This document shows positions 7,480-13,290 of a stretch of DNA of 13,290 nt, piece after piece (within the stretch, counting starts at the first letter, position 1; every line of letters begins with the position of its first letter). The position numbers were made by a program, and so were the translations under genes. Where the stretch lies: contig PMST01000351.1 of NCBI GenBank assembly GCA_003168295.1, forward strand, positions 13,415 through 26,704. The letters run 5' to 3'. The notes beneath the pieces are model-generated. The model searched no databases, was not told where the DNA came from, and was given only the letters and a program-made list of their open reading frames with translations. The DNA comes from Actinomycetota bacterium. GTDB lineage: Bacteria; Actinomycetota; Actinomycetes; Streptosporangiales; Streptosporangiaceae.

Positions 7480-7506
7480 CGTAACCCGACGTCAGGACGG
7501 GTTACG
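7480..7506 (-). terminator. Hairpin terminator of the FAD oxidoreductase gene
   Basis: A perfect 9-bp stem, CGTAACCCG at 7480-7488 and CGGGTTACG at 7498-7506, encloses a 9-nt loop and begins immediately after the TGA at 7507-7509. On the transcribed minus strand no U-tract follows, as is common in actinobacterial terminators. It should insulate the biosynthetic operon from the upstream gene. Confidence 0.6.
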
Positions 7507-9150
7507 TCAGTTTTTGATGGCGGCCTTCCCCGGGCTGCCCGGGACCCTTCTGCGCCAGCGTTCGGCCCGCCGGTCGGCGAGGATCTGCTTGACCACGTTG
7601 CGCCCGGGGATGCCGGTGACCCCGCCGCCGCCGTGGGTGGCCGAGCCCGCCTGGTACAGGCCGTGCACCGGCGTGCGCAGGTCGGCGTAGCCCGCGGCGG
7701 GCCTGGCGTGGAACATCTGCCCGAGCGACAGTTCCCCGTGGAAGATGTTCCCGCCGATCAGCCCGTACTCTTCCTGCATCTGGTGCGGCCCGATGACCTG
7801 CCGGTGCAGCACCGAGTCGGTGAACCCGGGCGCCACCTTCTCCATCCGGGCCAGCACCCGGTCCGCGTATGCCTGCAGCTCGCCGTCATGAGGCGCGTCG
7901 GCGTAGCCGCAGGGCACCCACTGGGTGAACATCGACATGATGTGCTTCCCGGCCGGCGCCAGCGAGTCGTCGAACACGCTGGGGATGCAGATGTCGGCGA
8001 ACGGCAAGCTGGCCGGGGTGCCCGAGACCGCCTGCTGGAACGCACCCTCGATGTCGTCGAGCGACTCAGCCAGCACGATCGTGCCGCCGTAGACCGACGG
8101 GTCGGGTTCCGGGTGACTGGCGAACACCGGCAGCCGGTCTAGCGCCAGGTTGATCTTCACGGTGCCGCTGCGGCTGCGCCAGCCGCGGATGTCGGCGACG
8201 AAATCGGCCGGCAGGTCCGCCGGGTCCAGCAACTGCAGGAAGGAGATCTGCGGATGCGCGGTGGTGACCACCACCGGGGCATCGATGGATTCCCCCCCGG
8301 CCAGCGTGACCCCGGTGACCTGGCCGTTGCGGGTGCGGATCTGCGTTATCTCGGCGTCGGTCCTGATCTGCGCCCCGAACATCCGGGCGGCACGGCCCAG
8401 TGCCGACGACACGCCGCCCATGCCGCCGCGCGGGAATCCCCAGGCGCCAGACTGGCCTTCGGTCTCGCCTATGTGATGGTGCAGCATCACGTACGCCGTC
8501 CCGGCCGACCGCGGCCCGGCCCACGTCCCGATGACACCGGACACCGACAGCAGCCCCAGCAGGGCGTCGCTGGAGAAGTAGTCCTCGAGCAGGTCCGCGA
8601 TGCTCCCGGTGAGCAGCCGGGTTATGTCGACCGCGCCGCGTTCGTCGACTCCCCGCAGCTGGGTCAGCAACCGCGCCTGCCGAAGCAGGTCATGCGGCCG
8701 CCGCGACCCGAGCCGGGGCGGGATCTGGTGCAGCAGCGGTCCGAGAATCCGGCCGATGCCGGCCAGGTGCTCTTCGTACCGGGGGTAGGCGTCGGCGTCG
8801 GCGGCCGAGAACTTGGCGATCTCGGCATGCCGTTGCGCCGGGTCGTCGGGCAAGCGCAGATACCGGCCGTCCGTTCGGGGCGCGAAGTAGGGGCCCTGCG
8901 GGTACACGTGATAGCCGTGCTGTTCCAGCCGGAGGTCACGGACCAGATCCGGCGGCAGCAGGGAGACCACGTACGACAGCGACGTCACCGTGAAGTCCGG
9001 GCCGAAGGGATGCTCGCTGACCGCCGCGCCGCCGGTGACGCCGCGCCGCTCGCACACCACCGTCTTCAGCCCCGCGCGCGCCAGGTAGGCCGCCGCGACC
9101 AGCCCGTTGTGCCCGCCGCCCACCACCACGACATCCGCCTGTCCCGTCAC
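7507..9150 (-). CDS. FAD-dependent oxidoreductase of the phytoene desaturase/PYROXD2-like family
   Basis: The protein has 547 residues from a GTG at 9148-9150. The N-terminus carries a Rossmann FAD motif (VVVVGGGHNGLVAAAYLARAG, then ERR about 20 residues on). The C-terminus carries the second family signature, GLYQAGSATHGGGGVTG and a following GRN. Length and motifs fit the bacterial PYROXD2-like branch of the CrtI superfamily, flavoenzymes that oxidise or isomerise C-C bonds, with mostly unknown substrates. No carotenoid genes (crtB, crtE) are nearby, so a carotenoid role is not supported. An upstream in-frame GTG at 9213 would add 21 residues (Arg/Lys-rich) without a ribosome binding site. 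The gene is divergent from the hydrolase gene and ends in a hairpin, so it appears monocistronic. Confidence 0.85.
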   Translation of the reverse strand: MTGQADVVVVGGGHNGLVAAAYLARAGLKTVVCERRGVTGGAAVSEHPFGPDFTVTSLSYVVSLLPPDLVRDLRLEQHGYHVYPQGPYFAPRTDGRYLRLPDDPAQRHAEIAKFSAADADAYPRYEEHLAGIGRILGPLLHQIPPRLGSRRPHDLLRQARLLTQLRGVDERGAVDITRLLTGSIADLLEDYFSSDALLGLLSVSGVIGTWAGPRSAGTAYVMLHHHIGETEGQSGAWGFPRGGMGGVSSALGRAARMFGAQIRTDAEITQIRTRNGQVTGVTLAGGESIDAPVVVTTAHPQISFLQLLDPADLPADFVADIRGWRSRSGTVKINLALDRLPVFASHPEPDPSVYGGTIVLAESLDDIEGAFQQAVSGTPASLPFADICIPSVFDDSLAPAGKHIMSMFTQWVPCGYADAPHDGELQAYADRVLARMEKVAPGFTDSVLHRQVIGPHQMQEEYGLIGGNIFHGELSLGQMFHARPAAGYADLRTPVHGLYQAGSATHGGGGVTGIPGRNVVKQILADRRAERWRRRVPGSPGKAAIKN

Positions 9151-9156
9151 CGGCCG

Positions 9157-9165
9157 CCCTTCCTT
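9157..9165 (-). promoter_or_regulatory. Shine-Dalgarno fixing the FAD oxidoreductase start
   Basis: AAGGAAGGG on the minus strand ends 6 nt before the GTG at 9148-9150. This supports that start over the upstream GTG at 9211-9213. Confidence 0.6.
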
Positions 9166-9263
9166 CTCCCGCCGACTTTTTCGTAAGCCGTCTCCGCTGA
9201 CGGTACGGGACACTGATGCTGTTTACATAGTTGTGTCGCCGCCGACGAACGGAGCACGTAAAA

Positions 9264-10142
9264 GTGGACAGATCGCAGGACGGTCCCGGCCCCACGGTGA
9301 TCGCGGTGGCGCAGCTCGCGATCACCGTGGGTGAGCCCGACGCCAACCGGCAGGCGGCCGCCGGCGCGGTGGCCGAGGCGGCGGCCGCGGGCGCCCGGCT
9401 CGTGGTGCTGCCGGAACTGAGCGATTCCGGCTACGTCTTCGGCGACGTCGCCGTGCAGGCGGCGGCCGAAGCTCTCGGCCTGGCGTCACGCGCCGCCGAC
9501 AGCGTCACCTTGCGTCACTGGCGCTCCCTGGCCGACGCGCATCAGCTGGTGATCGTGGGCGGGTTCTGCGAGCTCGGCGCCGACGGCCGCCTCTACAACA
9601 GCGCAGCCGTCATCGATGCGTCCGGGACTCTGGCGGTCTACCGCAAGGCGCACCTGTGGGATAAGGAAAAGCTCGTTTTCACCCCCGGCGACGCGCCGCC
9701 GCCCGTGGTGGACCTCGCGTTCGGCCGGGTCGCCCTGATGATCTGCTACGACCTGGAATTTCCCGAATGGGTGCGGCTGGCCGCGCTGGACGGCGCCGAC
9801 GTGATCGCCGCGCCGGTGAACTGGCCCGCGTATAGCTGGCCGGCCGGGGAGCGCCCCGCCGAGGTGATCAAGGCTCAGGCCGCGGCCGCCACCAACGGGG
9901 TCTTCGTCGCGGTGGCTGACCGGTGCCAGATCGAGCGGGGCGTGTCCTGGATCAGCGGTTCGGTCATCGTCGGACCCGACGGCTACCCGCTGGACGGGCC
10001 CGTTCTCGCCGACCGCCCCGCCGTGCTCACCGCCGCCTGTGACCTGACCCGCGCCCGGGACAAGCACCTGGCCGGTGACAACGACCTGCTGGCCGACCGC
10101 CGCCCCGATCTGTACCAGAAGGTATTCCGTCATCTCGGGTAG
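9264..10142 (+). CDS. Nitrilase-superfamily carbon-nitrogen hydrolase
   Basis: The protein has 292 residues from a GTG at 9264-9266, preceded by GGAG at 9251-9254 (9-nt spacing); a TTG at 9231 would add 11 residues. The Glu-Lys-Cys catalytic triad is visible: E51 in VVLPELSDSGY, K128 in YRKAHLWDKEK and C161 in LMICYDLEFPE. These enzymes hydrolyse amides, carbamoyl compounds or nitriles through a cysteine thioester intermediate. The length, close to 290, fits single-domain amidase and N-carbamoyl hydrolase branches; which substrate cannot be told. It is a cytosolic enzyme with no signal peptide. It stands divergent to the FAD oxidoreductase and 39 bp upstream of the CorA-like gene, with which it may be co-transcribed. 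No functional link to CorA is evident. Confidence 0.87.
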   Translation: MDRSQDGPGPTVIAVAQLAITVGEPDANRQAAAGAVAEAAAAGARLVVLPELSDSGYVFGDVAVQAAAEALGLASRAADSVTLRHWRSLADAHQLVIVGGFCELGADGRLYNSAAVIDASGTLAVYRKAHLWDKEKLVFTPGDAPPPVVDLAFGRVALMICYDLEFPEWVRLAALDGADVIAAPVNWPAYSWPAGERPAEVIKAQAAAATNGVFVAVADRCQIERGVSWISGSVIVGPDGYPLDGPVLADRPAVLTAACDLTRARDKHLAGDNDLLADRRPDLYQKVFRHLG

Positions 10143-10181
10143 TGGATACTGCACTGGCTGCCGACTACGGAGGTTCCGACG

Positions 10182-11201
10182 ATGATCGTTGACTGTGCTC
10201 ACTACCAGGATGGCCGCAGGCTCGATGAGGGCCCGGTCTCGCTGGCGGACGCGGCGGGCCGGTGCCAGCAGGGCGGCTTCGTCTGGCTGGGCCTGTTCGA
10301 GCCGGGGGAAGCGGAACTGGCCCAGGTCCGGGACGCCTTCGGTCTGCACGAACTGGCGGTGGAGGACGCGCAGAACTTTCACATGCGGCCGAAGATCGAA
10401 AGCTACGAGCAGGAGGTGCGGCTGGTCATCTTGCGCACGGCGCGTTACGACGATGAGGCTGAGGAGGTCGAGTTCGGCGAGATCAGCGTCTTCCTCGCGC
10501 CGACCTTCGTGATCACGGTCCGGCAGGGCATCGGGAGCGAGCTGCGCGCGGCCCGGCGGCGCCTTGAGCAGCGGCCGGAGTTGCTCGCCGAGGGCACCAC
10601 GTCTGCGCTGTGGGCGATCCTGGATGAGGTAGTGGACGGGTACGCGCCGGTCGTCGCTGGGCTGGAACGTGATATTGACCAGGTCGAGGCCACGGTGTTC
10701 TCAGGTTCGGTCGCGCCGACGGAACGGATCTACTCGCTGCGCCGCGAGGCCACTGACTTCTACCGGGCCGTCCACCCGCTGCTCGCCGTGGTCACCACGG
10801 TGGAGCGCGCCAACGGGCCCTCGAAGCTGCAGCCGTACCTGAATGACGTCCAGGACCACCTGCTTCTGGTCAACGAGGAGGTCGCCGCCCAGCGTGACCT
10901 GCTCGGCACGGTGCTGGAGGCCAACATGGCCGTGATCTCGGTCGAGCAGACCAAGGTCAGCGTCCGGCAGAACTCCACCATCGAGCAGCTCACGATCCTG
11001 GCCACGGTCTTCCTGCCGCTGACGTTCGTCACCGGGTTCTTTGGCCAGAATTTCGGCTGGCTGGTCCAGCATATCGACGGATTCGCCGCCTTCGCGATCT
11101 ACGGCATGGGTGGCCTGGCCCTGCCCATGGCGCTGCTGTTCTGGTGGCTCAGATTCCGCACGACTCGCACTAACACCGCCATCGCGACGCGTGACAACTG
11201 A
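10182..11201 (+). CDS. CorA-family divalent cation transporter with a GQN variant motif
   Basis: The protein has 339 residues. A soluble N-terminal domain (about 1-255) leads through a long helical stretch to two C-terminal membrane helices (about 268-290 and 303-325), and a short basic tail follows. This is the layout of pentameric CorA/MIT channels that carry Mg2+, Co2+ or Zn2+. The loop after the first helix reads TGFFGQNFGW, so the signature Gly-Met-Asn is Gly-Gln-Asn here; the flanking residues are intact, which argues against a sequencing error. The ATG at 10182 has a good GGAGG at 10169-10173, 8 nt upstream. Its 3' end faces the crotonase-like gene with 21 bp between the stops. Ion selectivity cannot be predicted. 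Confidence 0.9.
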   Translation: MIVDCAHYQDGRRLDEGPVSLADAAGRCQQGGFVWLGLFEPGEAELAQVRDAFGLHELAVEDAQNFHMRPKIESYEQEVRLVILRTARYDDEAEEVEFGEISVFLAPTFVITVRQGIGSELRAARRRLEQRPELLAEGTTSALWAILDEVVDGYAPVVAGLERDIDQVEATVFSGSVAPTERIYSLRREATDFYRAVHPLLAVVTTVERANGPSKLQPYLNDVQDHLLLVNEEVAAQRDLLGTVLEANMAVISVEQTKVSVRQNSTIEQLTILATVFLPLTFVTGFFGQNFGWLVQHIDGFAAFAIYGMGGLALPMALLFWWLRFRTTRTNTAIATRDN

Positions 11202-11222
11202 GAAGCCTGAAGGCCGCGGCAG

Positions 11223-12002
11223 CTACGGCCGTCTGCGCCGCCAGTGCGGCTTGCGCTTGTCCAGGAACGCCCGCATTCCCTCTCGCGCGTCGGGGAGCTG
11301 GCTGGTCGCGGCCATGACTTCGACGGCGTAGGCGTAGGCCTTGGGCTGATCCAGGTCGATCTGCGCGTACAGCGCCTGCTTGCCGATGCCCTTGCTGTCC
11401 GCCGATCCGCGGGTGACCCGGTCCAGCAGGTCGTGCACGGCGGAGTCGAGCTGCGCCTCGGGCACCACCCGGTTGACCAGCCCCCAGTCCAGCGCGGTGC
11501 GTGCGTCGATGACGTCGCCGGACATCGCCATTTCCGCCGCCCGCTTGCGGCCGATGTTCCTGGCCACGGCCACCATCGGGGTGTGACAGAACCAGCCGCC
11601 CTTCCCGCCCGGCGCGGCGAAGCCGGCCTGGTCGCTGGCCACGGCCAGGTCGGCGCTGGCCACCAGCTGGCATCCGGCCGCTGTGGCCAGCCCGTGCACC
11701 CGCGCCACCACCGGCTGGGGCACCTGCTGGATCAGGGTCATCAGCTCGGTGCAGGTCATCAGCAGCGAGCGGACCTCCGGCAGGTCAGCGTCCGCGACGT
11801 CGGCGAAGTCGTGCCCGGCGCAGAACACCGGTCCGTTACCGGCCAGCACGATGCCCAGCGCATCGCTGTTCCCGAGATCACGGAACGCTGTGATCAGCTC
11901 GTGCATGTGCTCCCGCGACAAGGCGTTACGGCGCTGGGGCCGGTTCATGGTGACGGTGGCGAACGCGCCGGAACGCTCCACCAGGATGTGATCGAAGCCC
12001 AT
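11223..12002 (-). CDS. Enoyl-CoA hydratase/isomerase-family protein, ECHDC3-like
   Basis: The protein has 259 residues with a crotonase fold. Oxyanion-hole segments are CAGHDF (about 61-66) and GLATAAGCQLVAS (about 105-117). The two catalytic glutamates of classical enoyl-CoA hydratases are not present: the position in GC(E)L is Gln, and the PE(I/V) segment reads APGGKGGWFCHTP. The GCQLVAS and FCHTP-type segments match the ECHDC3 branch, whose activity is poorly defined. It is therefore likely to bind an acyl-CoA but need not be a hydratase. It follows the dodecin gene by 44 bp on the same strand and may share its transcript. The ribosome binding site before the ATG at 12000-12002 is weak. 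Confidence 0.87.
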   Translation of the reverse strand: MGFDHILVERSGAFATVTMNRPQRRNALSREHMHELITAFRDLGNSDALGIVLAGNGPVFCAGHDFADVADADLPEVRSLLMTCTELMTLIQQVPQPVVARVHGLATAAGCQLVASADLAVASDQAGFAAPGGKGGWFCHTPMVAVARNIGRKRAAEMAMSGDVIDARTALDWGLVNRVVPEAQLDSAVHDLLDRVTRGSADSKGIGKQALYAQIDLDQPKAYAYAVEVMAATSQLPDAREGMRAFLDKRKPHWRRRRP

Positions 12003-12046
12003 GACACCAGTTAAGCCCAGTCAGAGCCCGGCGGCCATCCCCCCGG

Positions 12047-12265
12047 TCAGGCTGGCGGCTCATCCAGCCGGAAACCGACCTTCAAAGTGACCTGGAAGTG
12101 AGTGAGCCCGTCGTTCTCGATCCGGCCCCGCATATTGGTGACCTCGAACCAGTCGAGGTTATGCAGGGTCTTTGAGGCACGAGCAACGGCTCCCCTGATG
12201 GCGTCGTCGATGCCGTCGGTAGAGGAGCCGACGATCTCGCTGACCGAGTAGATGCTGTCCGCCAT
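12047..12265 (-). CDS. Dodecin (small flavin-binding dodecamer)
   Basis: The protein has 72 residues covering the whole dodecin fold: SEIVGSS near the N-terminus, a helix ending in ASKTLHNLDWFEV, and the C-terminal strand FQVTLKVGFRLDE. The flavin-stacking tryptophan (W39) and the flavin-contacting glutamine (Q58) are both present. Dodecins form hollow dodecamers that bind and buffer FMN, riboflavin or related flavins in the cytosol. The ATG at 12263-12265 has GAAGGA on the minus strand, about 6 nt upstream. The gene lies 50 bp after the dehydrogenase gene and before the crotonase-like gene, on the same strand. Confidence 0.93.
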   Translation of the reverse strand: MADSIYSVSEIVGSSTDGIDDAIRGAVARASKTLHNLDWFEVTNMRGRIENDGLTHFQVTLKVGFRLDEPPA

Positions 12266-12315
12266 GGCTGATCCTTCGCAGTAGGCCCGTTCGGTTTCGT
12301 ACTCCGAAACTCCGC

Positions 12316-13290
12316 CTACCCCGATGTCACACCGGATAAGCCAAGACCAGGGTGTTCGGCCGCGAGCCTGGCCACCGTCATCCCGGCCGCCGAACCTGGC
12401 CCGTTCATCGCGGCCAGTGCCTGGCCGACATCCTCAAGCCCGATCACCTGTCCGACCACCGCGCCGGGCCGCAGCCTGCCGTCCGCGACCATGGCCATCA
12501 TGGCTGGGTAGTCGCGGGCGGCCATGCCGTGCGAGCCGTAGATCTCCAGCTCTCGCCCGATGACCAGGTCCATCGGGAGCGGGGGAGCCGAAGCCGGGCC
12601 AAGCAGCAGGCCAACCTGCACGTGCCGGCCCCGGCGGCGCAGGCAGCGGACCGAGTTGGCGGCGGCGGCCGGTGCCCCGAGCGCGTCGATCGAGACGTGC
12701 GCCCCGCCGCCGGTGAGCTCCTGGACCGCGGCGACGGTATCCGGGCCGGCCGCGACGGTGTATTCCGCGCCGAGCTCACGGGCCCGGTCCAGCGCCGCCG
12801 CGGCGACGTCCACGGCGACTACCCGGGCGCCGAGGGATGAGCCGATCATCACCGCCGACAGCCCCACGCCGCCGCAGCCGTGTACGGCCAGCCAGTCGCC
12901 GGCCCGCACCCGGCCGTGCGCGGTCACCGCGCGGAAGGCGGTGGCGAACCGGCAGCCCAGGCTCGCGGCCGTGACGAAGTCGACAGCAGCGGGCAGCGAT
13001 ACCAGGTTCGCGTCAGCCGCGTGGACCGCCACCAGCTCGGCGAAGGACCCCGGCCCGGTAAATCCCGGCTGGGTCTGCTTCGGGCACACCTGCGCCTGGC
13101 CGGCCAGGCAGTACTCGCAACGGCCGCAGCCGCAGGCGAACGGCACCGTCACCCGGTCCCCGGCTCGCCACCTGGTCACCGAAGGTCCGCATCCCGCGAC
13201 CACCCCGGCTAGCTCGTGCCCGCCGATGTGCGGCAGCCTGACCGGGTCGTGTCCCTGCCAGGCGTGCCAGTCCGACCGGCACACGCCGGT
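12316..13290 (-). CDS. Zinc-dependent alcohol dehydrogenase (MDR family), N-terminus cut by window edge
   Basis: The frame stays open to the last base, and the first visible residues (TGVCRSDWH) are the catalytic-zinc cysteine region, so about 35-40 N-terminal residues lie beyond the window. The GTG at 13282-13284 is internal, not a start. The catalytic site continues with GGHELAG. A structural zinc site of four cysteines is complete (CGCGRCEYC plus C seven residues later). The cofactor domain has GCGGVGL, and an Asp at the end of the second strand (VVAVDV) favours NAD(H) over NADP(H). It oxidises alcohols or reduces aldehydes; the substrate is unknown. The stop is TAG at 12316-12318. It is oriented with the dodecin gene 50 bp downstream. 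Confidence 0.92.
   Translation of the reverse strand, partial: TGVCRSDWHAWQGHDPVRLPHIGGHELAGVVAGCGPSVTRWRAGDRVTVPFACGCGRCEYCLAGQAQVCPKQTQPGFTGPGSFAELVAVHAADANLVSLPAAVDFVTAASLGCRFATAFRAVTAHGRVRAGDWLAVHGCGGVGLSAVMIGSSLGARVVAVDVAAAALDRARELGAEYTVAAGPDTVAAVQELTGGGAHVSIDALGAPAAAANSVRCLRRRGRHVQVGLLLGPASAPPLPMDLVIGRELEIYGSHGMAARDYPAMMAMVADGRLRPGAVVGQVIGLEDVGQALAAMNGPGSAAGMTVARLAAEHPGLGLSGVTSG

Noticed and set aside
9151..9263. Divergent promoter region between the FAD oxidoreductase and hydrolase genes
   Set aside because: A promoter must exist here, but I found no convincing -35/-10 pair on either strand, so no specific site is annotated.
9486..10382. Minus-strand open frame of 298 codons opposite the hydrolase and CorA genes
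   Set aside because: It overlaps both real genes and lacks family motifs; its composition is that expected of an antisense frame.
13282..13284. GTG as the start of the zinc dehydrogenase
   Set aside because: It encodes a Val inside the catalytic-zinc motif GVCRSDWH, and the frame continues upstream to the window edge.

Overview
This is high-GC DNA with strong G/C third-position bias, GTG starts and tightly packed genes, typical of an actinomycete (Streptomyces-like or a related order; genus cannot be decided here). Nine protein-coding genes are visible. Two are cut by the window edges. No rRNA, tRNA, CRISPR array or intact mobile element was found.

Left half (about 1-7122, all minus strand): a compact four-gene operon that looks like a specialised-metabolite pathway. 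In transcription order it encodes (1) an SbnA-like PLP enzyme expected to start 2,3-diaminopropionate (Dap) synthesis; (2) a membrane protein made of a carrier domain followed by three repeats of two membrane helices plus a hexapeptide-repeat domain, the layout of the C-terminal polymerising half of epsilon-poly-lysine synthetase (Pls/PosA family); (3) a soluble NRPS protein made of a half condensation-like domain, an adenylation domain and a carrier domain; and (4) a SyrP/TauD-type Fe(II)/2-oxoglutarate oxygenase that is almost complete at the left edge. Junctions are an ATGA overlap, a 1-nt gap and a 15-nt gap, with Shine-Dalgarno sequences buried in the preceding gene or its stop codon, so the four are very probably co-expressed. 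The best reading is a split Pls-type synthetase making a cationic Dap-based homopolymer or oligomer, possibly hydroxylated. An SbnB partner, an MbtH-like protein, an exporter and a regulator are not in the window.

Middle: about 385 bp without a gene (7123-7506) holds the operon's presumed promoter region, an inverted repeat just upstream of the first ribosome binding site, and a hairpin terminator for the next gene. Then comes a CrtI/PYROXD2-like FAD oxidoreductase (minus), divergent from a nitrilase-superfamily hydrolase and a CorA-type transporter (both plus).

Right end (minus strand): an ADH-type zinc dehydrogenase (cut at its N-terminus), a dodecin and an ECHDC3-like crotonase-fold protein. 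These look like ordinary chromosomal genes. No sequence sign ties them to the left operon.
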